Shown piece after piece: positions 18,601 through 27,955 of a stretch of DNA of 64,000 bases. The notes under the pieces were generated by a model, which worked only from the letters and a program-made list of their open reading frames with translations, had not been told where the DNA came from and made no database searches. Source of the DNA: Flagellimonas aurea. Lineage in GTDB: Bacteria; Bacteroidota; Bacteroidia; Flavobacteriales; Flavobacteriaceae. The DNA lies in the NCBI RefSeq assembly GCF_017313785.1, contig NZ_JAFLNL010000009.1, positions 124,001-188,000 of the forward strand, in the 5' to 3' direction. Numbering within the stretch: position 1 is the first letter of the stretch; each line of letters begins with the position of its first letter. Made by a program: the position numbers and the translations under genes.

Positions 18601-21166
18601 AATTTGAAAATGGCGCCAAGTTTTTGGAGAACACATCTATGGAGAAATCGCCACCTCCTTCAAACACTTTTGTGGTAAAGGTGGCTTGCAACATTCCTGG
18701 GGCATTGCCGTTCACATCAATTTTTTTATTGATATCGAGTACACCATTGGCGTCCAAGTTTGATGATATCCATTGCAGTTCAGTTTGGTTGAAGGTGCGT
18801 ACAGGGTCTTGGAAAACATAACCTTTGTACTTGGGAAATGCTGTGGAAGTCTCGCTCAAGGTGGCATTGATGTCTATTTTAAGGTTGCGTGCAGGAGCGC
18901 CATGTAACCATTTTACTTCTGCTTTTCCTCTATTGAAGGAATTTGCCTCCAATACTTCATCATCAAAAGCGAAATCCACTTTTAATCGGTTAGGTTTTAC
19001 CGTGGCCACTTTCAGGGTTTTACTGAACTGTGCACCTCCCACAATTACTTTGGCAGACCAGTTTCCAGTGGGGGCGGTAGCTTCAGTTGGAATGGGGAAG
19101 TAGTAGAAATTCTTTTCTTTTTTTGCGTACAGACCATCGGCAACGGGAATACTGCCTTCTTTTAAAACATGACGTTGCACCAGTTTACCACGTGCATCAC
19201 TGACTTCCAAAGCTACGGGATGCCCTTTGGGCAAAGGGTTGGCATTGTCATCCAAAACAAAGGTCAAGTGAATAACATCTCCGGGCCTGTGCACGCCTCT
19301 TTCGGTATATAAATAACCTTGCAATCCTTTTTGCAGCTCCTCCCCGGAGACATCAAATTTACTCAGGGACAATGCATTTCCATCCGCTAGTTTTGCATAG
19401 GCAAAATTGTTGTTATGTTCTGCCACCGCAAAGGCAATGCCCTTGTCGCTATCGTAAACGGAAAGACCTTGTGGATCGGTTGTAACCTCGCCGATATATT
19501 GCTGTTGATAGTTGTAGAGTTTTATTCTGGCTCCTGACACGGGTTGGGTGGTGAGTAAGTTGGTTACGGCAAAGTGATGGGAGCGGTTGCTTCCCTTTTT
19601 AACGATAAGCCCTAAATCGCTACCCAATAAATTGGTCGCTGCTATTCTTTCGTAGTTGTAGTATGCAGAGTGGCAAGGGTTGTCCCGTTCTTCCCAATTG
19701 TAGTCATAGTTTCTGTAATTATAGATTTCATTGTTCCAATAGCGCTCTTCTTCGGAGGCTTCATCGGAGCTTTGCTCCAAAGCATAATCGGTGGTTGGTT
19801 CTTCGGTTTCAGCGTTATCCCCACAATCGTAAGTGGTATGTTCTTTCTTAAAACTAAACTCCACCCGATACAACGAACCGGGGTTTATTTTTATCAACTT
19901 CGACAAATCGAGACCGTGGGCCTGCCAGTAGCTGGAATTTTGGTTGCCGTCTTTTGTGAGCGGAATCACTTTGTAGGCTACCCTGCGTCCAACGGGTCTA
20001 AAATCGGGGCTGTAACTTTCGGTCAAATCATAGTTTTGGAGATACTGGAGCATATTGTCCTGATACACTTGAATTACACGAACTTCAACGGCAGCAAGGT
20101 TGACGGTTTCAAAATAAATGGGCGTGGATGACGCATTGGGGAGAATGGTTCCTTTGGAAATCAATCGAACCGCCGGTTTGAGCTGCTCAAAAGAGACCAG
20201 TTCGGAAAAGTCATTTTTCAACGTGAAACCATATTCACTTTTTATTCCTTGATAGGCATTGATGCGCACCTCACCTAAAATGCGATTGGCCGGGTAGACG
20301 CTTAAAACGTTGCCGTTGATTTCATATCGAACGCTTTCCGCATTTTCAATGGTGACCAAACCATTTAGGTTTTGATCCTGTTTTAATGGTTCGGAGAAAT
20401 TTAGGGTAAGTACAGCATTGGGTGATGATGTGGTCTTGGCATCAATAATCACAAATTTGTTTTTGCCAGGAATCGTATAATTTTCCGAGCCTTTATTGTC
20501 AATATTGAATGCATCGCCTGTCCAATTGATAATAAGTTCGCTATCGTCGGTTTTTCTGGAAATGCTGTCAATTTTAAAACTGAAGTACTGTGCGTTTTCC
20601 GAAATATTGTCCCATTTCACGGGGATAGTTTTATCTCCTTGCTTTACGGAAAGTACCGTTTCTATTTTGGATGCTTCCAAAACATCCGAAGCATCCAAGG
20701 TACCCGTGAGGTATTGCCAATCTTTGCTGTAGGACTGTAAATCTCCTAGATTGATTTTGAAATTTGGCGCAATGGTCTTAAAACTAAAGGTGTACGTCTT
20801 AAACTCACTTTTTATATCCTCGAAGAGTTTGTTGAGCTTCAGGCTAACAGTATATTCCGTATTTGGTTTTAAATATTCCGTTGGTTGAAAGGTGAGTTCC
20901 CTTCCGTTTTCAATGATGAGTTTGCCATCAACCTTAGGAGAAATCTCCAAATATTCTTTGGGAAGTTCTTGGGTCAGTTCAAACTGTTCCAATTGTTGGG
21001 CCAACGCAATGGTAATTGGAGTAGAAATACTTTGATTGCCGTTGGTGTGATAACTGATGTAATCCTTGAACTTGAAAAGATTATCGGTTTCTGAGCCGCC
21101 CTTTTTTTTGCAAGATGCAACTAGAACAAGTAGGGCAATAAGAATGGTTTTGTAGGATCGAGACAT
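15608..21166 (-). CDS. Bacterial alpha-2-macroglobulin lipoprotein with thioester
   Basis: 1852 aa. The signal MSRSYKTILIALLVLVASC gives a lipoprotein, with KKKGGS after the cysteine. N-terminal Ig-like modules are followed by a run of MG domains, including an MG2-type region near 600-720 (GVHRPGDVIHLTFVLDD). A bait-region segment lies before the complement-like alpha/alpha toroid. The thioester motif CVEQ is intact at about residues 1409-1412 (GCVEQTTSAAFPQLFL). Such proteins are thought to trap foreign proteases in the periplasm through the Cys-Gln thioester. It precedes pbpC, its usual partner. The start at 21166 gives a perfect signal peptide. Confidence 0.95.
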   Translation of the reverse strand: MSRSYKTILIALLVLVASCKKKGGSETDNLFKFKDYISYHTNGNQSISTPITIALAQQLEQFELTQELPKEYLEISPKVDGKLIIENGRELTFQPTEYLKPNTEYTVSLKLNKLFEDIKSEFKTYTFSFKTIAPNFKINLGDLQSYSKDWQYLTGTLDASDVLEASKIETVLSVKQGDKTIPVKWDNISENAQYFSFKIDSISRKTDDSELIINWTGDAFNIDNKGSENYTIPGKNKFVIIDAKTTSSPNAVLTLNFSEPLKQDQNLNGLVTIENAESVRYEINGNVLSVYPANRILGEVRINAYQGIKSEYGFTLKNDFSELVSFEQLKPAVRLISKGTILPNASSTPIYFETVNLAAVEVRVIQVYQDNMLQYLQNYDLTESYSPDFRPVGRRVAYKVIPLTKDGNQNSSYWQAHGLDLSKLIKINPGSLYRVEFSFKKEHTTYDCGDNAETEEPTTDYALEQSSDEASEEERYWNNEIYNYRNYDYNWEERDNPCHSAYYNYERIAATNLLGSDLGLIVKKGSNRSHHFAVTNLLTTQPVSGARIKLYNYQQQYIGEVTTDPQGLSVYDSDKGIAFAVAEHNNNFAYAKLADGNALSLSKFDVSGEELQKGLQGYLYTERGVHRPGDVIHLTFVLDDNANPLPKGHPVALEVSDARGKLVQRHVLKEGSIPVADGLYAKKEKNFYYFPIPTEATAPTGNWSAKVIVGGAQFSKTLKVATVKPNRLKVDFAFDDEVLEANSFNRGKAEVKWLHGAPARNLKIDINATLSETSTAFPKYKGYVFQDPVRTFNQTELQWISSNLDANGVLDINKKIDVNGNAPGMLQATFTTKVFEGGGDFSIDVFSKNLAPFSNFVGLRSPDPKQYGSFLTDDNNTFDVVTVDAQGNPSGNRKLKVQVFEIEWRWWWNRGYDNLSRYENATVHRPFKEMEVTTGSDGKANFNINVPDEQGGRYLIRVMDEVSGHATGRTAYFYRNWWRRPASADAESSKILIFSTDREKYSLGEEATVTFPSDKGGRALISIENGTEVLSQQWIETSAKETRATIPITAEMAPNAYVNISLLQPHSQVKNDLPIRLYGVVPLLVENPATFLEPQISMPDVLQPETSYKVTVSEANKKPMTYSLAVVDDGLLDLTRFTTPDIHSSFYARQALGVKTFDIFDDVMGAYSVSVDNIYAIGGGGIGAGAKNRKAQRFKPVVTYLGPFTLKAEEKASHTIDMPNYVGSVRTMVVAGNPNSAYGNAEKTTPVRKPLMVLTSIPRKLSPGETVTIPVTVFAMESKVKNVKVNIDAGKALEPINGTSKNITFDAVGEQIVNFDFKVNPTSSFQTIKVTATGGDESASNETEIDVENPNPVTTKSELYTLDPNGAQTITMETFGTSGTNEAFIEFSTLPPMDFSKRMDYLLRYPHGCVEQTTSAAFPQLFLADVLDITFDKKKEIEKNVKAAIDRLSDFQIPNGGLSYWPGYGNADDWGTSYAGHFMLEAKKEGYQLPLTFLSNWLRYQKNAARQWSNQSTYYNDDVSQAYRLYTLALAQQPELAAMNRLRETANLSNEAKWRLAAAYALVGKKEVAEAIAQKANINFKPNNYNYRTYGSVFRNRAMALETMVILGDPQQRELAVSLAKNLSSQQWYSTQETAFALLALSKMVMKNGGRSIDLTFTNNGKNINVKTDRAIAQRELSVTSFKEEFELKNNQGNIIYATLTQTGKLPVGEELAQQQNLRLSVNYQDPLGNSVNINELRQGTEFEAKVTIFNSSDDYIDNVALTHIVPSGWEIVDTSFVSGDNENASKADYVDTRDDRTHLYFDLDAKKSKVFTIKLNASFLGDYYLPGAQAEAMYDNNYQARNKGQWVKIVQ

Positions 21167-21385
21167 GAGAAGACTAGTGTTTTTTATTCAAAAGTTAATC
21201 TGAAAGCAAGATACTTAAAATTGAAAAGCGGCATGGCATAAGTTTACGGATGGTGCTTTTGAGTTTACGTATGAAGGTCGGGGGATAATTTTCTCAAAGT
21301 TTCGTTAAAAGTGCCTTTACTTAATTTACCAATCCGATATTTAGCAGTCTAAACACCATAAGTAACCATACAAGACAGATTCAAA

Positions 21386-24175
21386 TTGGGAAAAAATCAC
21401 CTTCACTACGCTTTAATTCTATTATTTTTTTCGTTTTCCACTGCACAAAGCCAAGACTTTTTGGTCAAGGGAAAAATTGTTGATGCAGCCACAGGAGCAC
21501 CAATCGAAGCCGCTACCATTTACGCGGAGACCTTAAAGGACAGTACTTTGATCACTTACACCATAACCAACGCCGAAGGAATCTTTGCCTTGGAGGGAAA
21601 AACGGCTTACAAAAAGGCAAGGTTGGCTTTTTCCAGTAATGGCTTTACTCCCCAAGCACGTGAGGTGACGCTGGAACCTGTGATGGAGATTGGAACAATT
21701 AAAATGGAGGAACGGGTGCAACAATTGGATGGGATAGATTTAATTGGTGAACGCGTTCCAATAACGGTGAAGAAGGATACGCTGGAATTTAATGCCGATT
21801 CCTTCAAGACCAGACCAGACGCAACCGTGGAAGATGTATTGAAAAAACTCCCCGGTGTGGAAGTGGCCAGTGATGGTACCATAACTGTTAACGGAAAAGA
21901 GGTCAATCAAGTGCTCGTAAACGGTCAAGTGTTCTTTAGCACCGACCCGAAGGTGGCGACCAAATCGCTTTCCAAAGATGTGATAAGTAAAATACAGATT
22001 ACGGATACCAAGACCAAGGAACAGGAATTTATTGGGGAATCTGGCAACGGAGAGACCAAAACTATCAATCTTACTTTAAAAGAGGATAAGAACAAGGGCT
22101 ACATGGGCAGGCTGTCAGGCGGCTATGGTACGGATGATAGATACCAGGCAAGCGGCCTTCTAAACTATTTCAACGATACGGAACGCATCAGTGTTCTTGG
22201 GAGTAGTAACAATATCAACAACCCTGGATTTTCATTCGATGAAATCTATGAAATGGTCGGTAATTCAAGGGGTGGAGGTATCAATTTCAATAGAAATGGT
22301 TCCTTTTCCATTGGAAACATGTCGTTCGGTTTTGGCGAAGGTATTGTTACATCTTCTACCATTGGAGGGAGTTATGCGAATCAGGATAAAGGGAAATATA
22401 AGGTTGATGGAAATTATTTTTATGCCTATAGCGATTCTTATAATGATGAGCGGACATCCAGGGAAAATATTTTGCCCGATGGAAGTTTTTTTACCGACAC
22501 CGAGAGCAGTTTTGTGGGCGGGACCATATCCAATCAGGCGGCGGCCAATTTAGAGTTTGATGTGGACAAGACGACAAGGATTACCATACAGCCTAATTTT
22601 AGTGTGAACAATACCAATTCATCGAATCTTGAGAACACCGTTTCCACTGAAGAGGATGGCAATTTGATCAACGATAATACATCTTTACAGGTAACCGATG
22701 GTTTCCAGCGAAATTTTGGCAATAGGTTGGAGATTATGAAACGACTGGATTCGTTGGGTAAATACGTGCGGGTATATTTCAACAATGATAATCGGGTAAG
22801 CGATTCTGAAACCTCACTGAATTCCGAAAGAAATATTTATGGGGACGACCCCAGCCAAGTACTTTTGGACCAACGGACCCTGATTGACAATTCCAACGAT
22901 AGCTACGAAATAGGAGGTTCCTATAGACAGCCGCTTAACAAGGAACTGTATTTGGATTTTAGATATAGCTATGAAAAGAATGAGCAGCAAAACCAGAGAA
23001 CTGTTTCCGATTTTGATGAAATCACCGGCCAATATGTCTATAACATGGCATTGAGTTCTGATTTTGATTTTGTGGTGAACAAACATGTGCCGGAGGCTGG
23101 AGTAGGTTTCAATGGCAAAAAATTGAGATTCAACCTTAGGGCGCGTTTAGAAAATAACCGTCTGGAAAACGAAGATTTTATTCAGGAAACCTCCTTTTCC
23201 AAGGATTATAACAACTTGCTTTTAAGTTCTTACGCCAACTATGACCTTGGCAATAACAAACGGATGAGTTTTAACTATCGTTCCCAATTGCAGGTACCGT
23301 CTATAAACCAAATGCAGCCAGTGCCCAATGTGAGCAATCCATTGAACATTGTTCAAGGTAACCCCAACTTGGACCCTCAGATTAACCATAATTTTTATTT
23401 GAATTTCAATAACTACAATTGGAGGGAAAGAACCGGGATTTTCTTTTGGGCCAATTTGGGTATAGATGAGGACAGGATAGTATCCAGCACCACAACGGAT
23501 GAAGACTTCATCAGAACGACAACTTACCAAAATGTAAAGGGCAATCACAATGCGGCGATGGGCATCAATTACTCAAAACAGATTAAAAAGGATAGTCTTT
23601 ACACCTTAAAATTCACCCTGAGGCCCAATGCGAGCATTAACAAGCAGGTGGGTTTCACCAATGGGTCCCAACTAGAATCCAACACTTTTGCAATCAGGCC
23701 CAGCGCGGGACTTTTGTTCAACTATAAGGAAATGCTGGAGATTGAACCCGAGTACACTTTGGCCGTAAATGCTACTCGATATAATTTGGACAATGTGGAA
23801 AATGTAGATTTTACCACACACAACCTATCTTTTAAATTGACCTCTTACTGGCCAGAAAACTTGGTGTGGGGCAATGATATCACCTATAGTTACAATGGTA
23901 ACCTTGGTGCAGGGTTTGATAAGGACGCCATATTTTGGAACATGAGTTTGGGCCTACAAATGTTCAAGAAGAAGGCTACCTTGAAAATATTGGCATACGA
24001 TCTTCTCAATCAGAACATCAACACCAGAAGAACCACTGGACAGGATTTTATTCAGGATTTTCAGGGTACTGCACTTAAACGTTACTTTATGGGCAGCTTG
24101 ACCATAAAATTTGATTCCTTTGGAGGAAGTGGTGCTCCAAATAAGGGAGGAGGCCCAAGGTTTATCAGGTTTTAA
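21386..24175 (+). CDS. Outer-membrane beta-barrel protein, TonB-receptor-like
   Basis: 929 aa from a TTG start; an in-frame TAA lies just upstream and no ATG is available before the signal HYALILLFFSFSTAQSQ. A carboxypeptidase-regulatory-like domain (about 24-110; VDAATGAPIEAATIYAETLKD) is followed by a plug-like region (RPDATVEDVLKKLPGVEVASDGTITVNGKEV) and a long barrel rich in aromatic-ended strands, of the outer-membrane-protein beta-barrel family. Such proteins resemble TonB receptors but often lack a TonB box. The gene is divergent from the macroglobulin gene and overlaps the next, convergent lipoprotein gene by four bases. The substrate is unknown. Confidence 0.88.
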   Translation: MGKNHLHYALILLFFSFSTAQSQDFLVKGKIVDAATGAPIEAATIYAETLKDSTLITYTITNAEGIFALEGKTAYKKARLAFSSNGFTPQAREVTLEPVMEIGTIKMEERVQQLDGIDLIGERVPITVKKDTLEFNADSFKTRPDATVEDVLKKLPGVEVASDGTITVNGKEVNQVLVNGQVFFSTDPKVATKSLSKDVISKIQITDTKTKEQEFIGESGNGETKTINLTLKEDKNKGYMGRLSGGYGTDDRYQASGLLNYFNDTERISVLGSSNNINNPGFSFDEIYEMVGNSRGGGINFNRNGSFSIGNMSFGFGEGIVTSSTIGGSYANQDKGKYKVDGNYFYAYSDSYNDERTSRENILPDGSFFTDTESSFVGGTISNQAAANLEFDVDKTTRITIQPNFSVNNTNSSNLENTVSTEEDGNLINDNTSLQVTDGFQRNFGNRLEIMKRLDSLGKYVRVYFNNDNRVSDSETSLNSERNIYGDDPSQVLLDQRTLIDNSNDSYEIGGSYRQPLNKELYLDFRYSYEKNEQQNQRTVSDFDEITGQYVYNMALSSDFDFVVNKHVPEAGVGFNGKKLRFNLRARLENNRLENEDFIQETSFSKDYNNLLLSSYANYDLGNNKRMSFNYRSQLQVPSINQMQPVPNVSNPLNIVQGNPNLDPQINHNFYLNFNNYNWRERTGIFFWANLGIDEDRIVSSTTTDEDFIRTTTYQNVKGNHNAAMGINYSKQIKKDSLYTLKFTLRPNASINKQVGFTNGSQLESNTFAIRPSAGLLFNYKEMLEIEPEYTLAVNATRYNLDNVENVDFTTHNLSFKLTSYWPENLVWGNDITYSYNGNLGAGFDKDAIFWNMSLGLQMFKKKATLKILAYDLLNQNINTRRTTGQDFIQDFQGTALKRYFMGSLTIKFDSFGGSGAPNKGGGPRFIRF

Positions 24176-24663
24176 TCAAGATTGGGAATATATACAGTTG
24201 TAAGAACAGGAAGAGGTGATGGCTCTACCAAATCATAGGAATAGTTATCTATGGTAAAACTCTCCAAGGTGGTGTAGGCACCACAACAATCATTACCCTC
24301 TGGCAGACTTGTTTCAAAATTTATATTGAATGACTCGTCTTCGTCAAGAGTAATTGTAAAGCTCTTTCGTCCAAAAGATGTTGTTGATACGGGAATGGCC
24401 AGATAGACACCCATTTCTGAAAATTCTTCAACTGTGAATGTTACTTCATTGCTATCCTCATTGATGATTTCTATCAAATCGACATTGATGGTGCCATTTT
24501 TCAATAAATCTTCATCATTGTCTGGATGTAAAAATTGAAGATAGATAGTGTCATCGACCGCTGCACATAAAACTAACGAACAATCCAAATCCGTCGAATC
24601 GTCATCCGATCCGCAGGAAACCATCACAATTGTAATAAACAGGAGAAGAAACTTTTTGGCCAT
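24172..24663 (-). CDS. Small lipoprotein of unknown function
   Basis: 163 aa. MAKKFLLLFITIVMVSC is a lipoprotein signal, followed by GSDDDSTD, the acidic surface-export-like tail common in this phylum. The rest is predicted beta-rich with five further cysteines (DCSLVLC, NDCCG). I do not recognise a family. It is convergent with the barrel protein, sharing four bases, and lies upstream of the TPM cluster end on the same strand. Confidence 0.75.
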   Translation of the reverse strand: MAKKFLLLFITIVMVSCGSDDDSTDLDCSLVLCAAVDDTIYLQFLHPDNDEDLLKNGTINVDLIEIINEDSNEVTFTVEEFSEMGVYLAIPVSTTSFGRKSFTITLDEDESFNINFETSLPEGNDCCGAYTTLESFTIDNYSYDLVEPSPLPVLTTVYIPNLD

Positions 24664-24715
24664 AACATTTTATCCAGAAGATGATGAAATAATGCTATGG
24701 TTGCTTTGATTGCGG

Positions 24716-25504
24716 TTACCATCCGCCAGAGGCGCCTCCACCACCGAAGCCTCCGCCTCCAAAGCCACCACCGAAACCACCGCCGCTAAATCCTCCTCCG
24801 CCTCCAAAACCACCGGAAGAACCAGAACTGCGGCCCATATTGCTCAGTATGATCATGTCCCAGATGCTTGGGCCTCGACCTCCACGGCCTCCACGGCCTC
24901 CCCCGCCTTTATTTTTGCGGCTCCAGAGAATTATGATGATGATAAAAAAGATGATGATCGGAAAAAGTGCGTCGATCGGGAATTTTTTACCGCTGCGCAA
25001 AGAGCGATCTTCGGTAAACTCTCCGGTGAGTACTTTAAAAATGGCATCCGAACCTTTGTCCAGACCACTGTAGTAGTCCCCTTTTTTAAATTCGGGAATG
25101 ATTACGGTTTCAATAATACGTCTCGACATCAGATCCGTAAGCCTGCCCTCCACGCCATAGCCTGTATTAATGGCAATTCTACGGTCGTCCCTGGCGAGAA
25201 GTATTAGCACTCCATTGTCCTTGTCAGCTTGCCCAATGCCCCATTTTTGGCCCCATTGTGCTCCCAAGAAATTGATTTCCTCCCCTTCTGTGGAACTGAT
25301 TATGGCCACAACGATCTGTGTGGAGGTACTGTCCGAATACCGAACGAGCTTTTGTTCCAACGCATTGCTCTGCGATGGGGACAATAGGTCCACGTAGTCG
25401 TAAACGCTCGTCTGTTTTTTGGGTTTATCGGGTATGGTGAACTGCCCCCAAGCTAGGGAAACACATAAAAATGCCAGTAAAAAACTACCCTTTGGATATT
25501 GCAT
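24716..25504 (-). CDS. TPM-domain protein with glycine-rich tail
   Basis: 262 aa. Signal peptide MQYPKGSFLLAFLCVSLAWG; TPM/YgcG-like domain about 28-165 (VYDYVDLLSPSQSNALEQKL, STQIVVAIISSTEG, GVLILLARDDRRIAINTGYGVEGRLTD); one membrane helix about 180-198 (LFPIIIFFIIIIIL); then a low-complexity Gly/Phe/Ser tail. TPM proteins are small-fold periplasmic or membrane proteins linked to photosystem repair in plants and of unclear role in bacteria. It overlaps the preceding TPM gene by 20 bases and belongs to the LemA cluster. Confidence 0.9.
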   Translation of the reverse strand: MQYPKGSFLLAFLCVSLAWGQFTIPDKPKKQTSVYDYVDLLSPSQSNALEQKLVRYSDSTSTQIVVAIISSTEGEEINFLGAQWGQKWGIGQADKDNGVLILLARDDRRIAINTGYGVEGRLTDLMSRRIIETVIIPEFKKGDYYSGLDKGSDAIFKVLTGEFTEDRSLRSGKKFPIDALFPIIIFFIIIIILWSRKNKGGGGRGGRGGRGPSIWDMIILSNMGRSSGSSGGFGGGGGFSGGGFGGGFGGGGFGGGGASGGW

Positions 25505-25922
25505 CGTTCAGTTCGTTGATATCATTTTGATTCCATGGAAAATGGGCCTGCAATTCTTTGCCGGCTATCAATATTCCATCAATGATACCTTGTTTAAAAT
25601 TTCCTTTTTTAAAGTGCGAAGCGATCACATCCTTGGTAGTATCCCAAAATCCTTTGGGAACGGCCCTATCAATGCCCTCACCGCCATAGATGACAAATTT
25701 TCTGTCGTCTACGGCCACATATAAAAGCACCCCATTGCCCTCTTTGGTATTGTCCATTTTCAGAAAATGAAAAATTTGCTGGGCCCGACTAAAATGGTCT
25801 ATTTTGGAAGTGGATTCAATATGTACGCGGATTTCTCCGGAAGTATTTTTTTCAGCTTCTACAATGGCGTTTACAATATCGCTTTCTTCCTCGGCAGTTA
25901 AAAATTCTTCTACGTGCGACAT
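25485..25922 (-). CDS. TPM-domain protein (soluble)
   Basis: 145 aa with a TPM domain (about 6-130): IVNAIVEAEKNTSGEIRVHIE, GNGVLLYVAVDDRKFVIYGGEGID. It has no signal peptide or membrane helix, so it appears cytoplasmic or membrane-associated through partners. It lies three bases after lemA and overlaps the larger TPM gene. The arrangement lemA-TPM-TPM is common in Bacteroidetes; the joint function is unknown. Confidence 0.9.
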   Translation of the reverse strand: MSHVEEFLTAEEESDIVNAIVEAEKNTSGEIRVHIESTSKIDHFSRAQQIFHFLKMDNTKEGNGVLLYVAVDDRKFVIYGGEGIDRAVPKGFWDTTKDVIASHFKKGNFKQGIIDGILIAGKELQAHFPWNQNDINELNDAISKG

Positions 25923-25925
25923 AAT

Positions 25926-26525
25926 TTAGTTGAATTCGAAGTTCACGTCGGGGGCGTTTTCGGAACCGGCATCGGACTTAAATAGAGGTATGGCATCAAA
26001 ATTTCCTATGCTGGCCACAATGTTCGTTGGGATTTGCTGAATTTTGATGTTGTATTCTCCGGCCAGATCATTAAAGCGGTTACGTTCCACATTGATTCTG
26101 TTCTCGGTGCCTTCCAACTGCGATTGAAGCTCCAAAAAATTCTGGCTTGCTTTCAGGTCTGGATAACGTTCCACAGTGACCAATAATCTGGAAAGTGCAG
26201 AAGATAATCCCGTTTGGGCCTGTTGGAATTCGGCCAATTGTTCCGGTGTAATATTGTTTGCATCAATGTTGGTGGATGTAGCCTTTGCCCTGGCTTCGAT
26301 TACGTCCGAAAGCGTTTCGCGTTCAAAATCCGCGGCACCCTGAACCGTTTTTACCAAGTTCCCGATTAAATCGCTTCTACGTTGGTAGGAGCTCTCCACA
26401 TTGGCCCATTGTTTCGTGGCCTGTCCTTTCATGTTGATGAGGTTGTTGTTGGTTCTAACATACCAACCCACGACGATTACGCCAATCAACCCGAGGACAA
26501 TAATGGCTATGATACCTTTTTTCAT
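25926..26525 (-). CDS. LemA family membrane protein
   Basis: 199 aa. One N-terminal membrane helix (residues 5-24) followed by an antiparallel helical bundle. Family hallmarks are NLINMKGQATKQWANVESSYQRRSDLIGNLV, YPDLKASQNFLELQSQLEGTENRINVERNRFND and YN-KIQQIPTN. LemA proteins are inner-membrane proteins of unclear function often paired with TPM proteins. The gene follows the MerR-type gene by 19 bases. Confidence 0.95.
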   Translation of the reverse strand: MKKGIIAIIVLGLIGVIVVGWYVRTNNNLINMKGQATKQWANVESSYQRRSDLIGNLVKTVQGAADFERETLSDVIEARAKATSTNIDANNITPEQLAEFQQAQTGLSSALSRLLVTVERYPDLKASQNFLELQSQLEGTENRINVERNRFNDLAGEYNIKIQQIPTNIVASIGNFDAIPLFKSDAGSENAPDVNFEFN

Positions 26526-26544
26526 TTTCTATTGGTTAAAGTGT

Positions 26545-26874
26545 TTATAGTTGTTCTTTGATCTTTAGCAGTTCCGCTTTTACCTTTTGTAGTTTTTGAA
26601 TCACTTCAAAATTGGAAAGCGCCTTTTGCTTTTCTTCTTTCAAATGCGTTTTGGCCCCGTCCAAGGTAAACCCACGTTCTTTTACCAAGTGATAGATCAA
26701 CTGAAGGTTTTGGATATCCTGTGGTGTAAATTTACGGTTGCCCTTTGCATTCTTTTTGGGTTGGAGCACATCAAACTCTTTCTCCCAAAAACGGATTAGA
26801 GAGGTGTTTACCCCAAAGGCCTTGGCCACTTCGCCAATGCCATAATATCGTTTTTCGGGTAGGTCTACGTGCAT
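26545..26874 (-). CDS. MerR-family transcriptional regulator
   Basis: 109 aa. The winged-helix MerR DNA-binding domain covers about 8-78 (YYGIGEVAKAFGVNTSLIRFWEKEFDVLQPKKNAKGNRKFTPQDI), followed by a coiled coil for dimerisation (about 80-109). There is no effector domain or metal-binding cysteine, so it is a minimal member. Its start codon overlaps the stop of the M23 peptidase gene by one base, so the two are translated together. Confidence 0.93.
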   Translation of the reverse strand: MHVDLPEKRYYGIGEVAKAFGVNTSLIRFWEKEFDVLQPKKNAKGNRKFTPQDIQNLQLIYHLVKERGFTLDGAKTHLKEEKQKALSNFEVIQKLQKVKAELLKIKEQL

Positions 26875-27851
26875 TAATCCAGCGATTGGTTCTCTTGGTT
26901 CGCCAACCTGAGCATGTTATCAAATTCTTCAGCTGACAAACTTCCGTAGTAGAAGTTAATGGGGTTGATACGTTCCCCGTCCTTGAACACTTCGTAGTGA
27001 ACGTGTGGTGCCTGGGAACGCCCTGTGCTGCCAACAAAGCCGATAAGATCGCCTCTTTTGACTTTTTGACCGACCGTTACATTGTATTTGCTCATGTGGC
27101 CATATAGCGAGATATAACCGTAGCCATGATCGATACGGACGTGTTTTCCATAACCTGAGGACCTATTGTCGGCCCGAACCACTTTTCCGTCACCTGTGGC
27201 ATATATTGGTGAACCCCTGGGCGCGGTAAAATCCATTCCCCAGTGCATTTTACGGGCTTTGGTAAACGGGTCGGATCGCCAACCGTAACCTGAGGCCATT
27301 CGGGTAAGATCTTCGTTGCTTACAGGTTGAATGGCTGGAATGGAAGCCAATAGTTTTTCTTTCTCTTCGGCCAATTTGGCTATTTCATCCAAGGATTTGG
27401 ATTGTATCACCATTCCTTTTTGGATGATGTCTAACCGCTTGGTGGCATCAATAATGATCTCGGAATTGTTGAAGCCTTCAAGGTCTTTATAGCGGTTTAT
27501 ACCACCAAAACCAGCTCTTCGCTGTTCTTCGGGTATCGGATTCGCCTCAAAATATAAACGGTAGATGTTATTGTCCCTTTCCTCGATATTGGCCAAAACT
27601 TGTTCCATTTGGTCCATTTTACGGTTGAGGATATCGTATTGGAGCTCATAGTTTCGAACCTCGCGTTCCAAGGACAGTTCCTTGGGCGTATTTACCCATC
27701 GGGTGTTCAAAAGAATGATCAGTCCAAGGAAACCAAATAACGCGGAACCCAACAAGAACAGGAAAATGTTCCTATATCTTTTCGATTTCTTCGGCTCGAT
27801 CTTTCGGTACGAAAGCGTGTCGGGGTCGTAATAGTACTTTACTTTAGACAT
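26874..27851 (-). CDS. M23-family peptidoglycan endopeptidase, membrane-anchored
   Basis: 325 aa. A cytoplasmic stub, a membrane helix (about 28-48), a coiled coil (about 60-165), and a LytM-type M23 domain (about 190-305) with the zinc ligands in HWGMD and HVHYE and the sequence YGHMSKY. The intact ligands suggest an active cell-wall endopeptidase or an activator of one. It is first in a minus-strand cluster with the MerR, LemA and TPM genes. The start at 27851 is supported by a promoter motif at 27899-27906. Confidence 0.94.
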   Translation of the reverse strand: MSKVKYYYDPDTLSYRKIEPKKSKRYRNIFLFLLGSALFGFLGLIILLNTRWVNTPKELSLEREVRNYELQYDILNRKMDQMEQVLANIEERDNNIYRLYFEANPIPEEQRRAGFGGINRYKDLEGFNNSEIIIDATKRLDIIQKGMVIQSKSLDEIAKLAEEKEKLLASIPAIQPVSNEDLTRMASGYGWRSDPFTKARKMHWGMDFTAPRGSPIYATGDGKVVRADNRSSGYGKHVRIDHGYGYISLYGHMSKYNVTVGQKVKRGDLIGFVGSTGRSQAPHVHYEVFKDGERINPINFYYGSLSAEEFDNMLRLANQENQSLD

Positions 27852-27898
27852 GAATGGATTTTATCCTATTTTTGCTCACTCATTTTAAACAGAACAAA

Positions 27899-27906
27899 CA
27901 AATATA
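27899..27906 (-). promoter_or_regulatory. -7 promoter element of the M23 peptidase cluster
   Basis: The minus strand reads TATATTTG, an exact TAnnTTTG match, 48 bases upstream of the M23 gene. It lies in the short divergent gap shared with alaS. Confidence 0.45.
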
Positions 27907-27955
27907 AAAATTGTTTTGCTTAAACTGTTAAATTTAAGAAAACCCTAGGAATTCA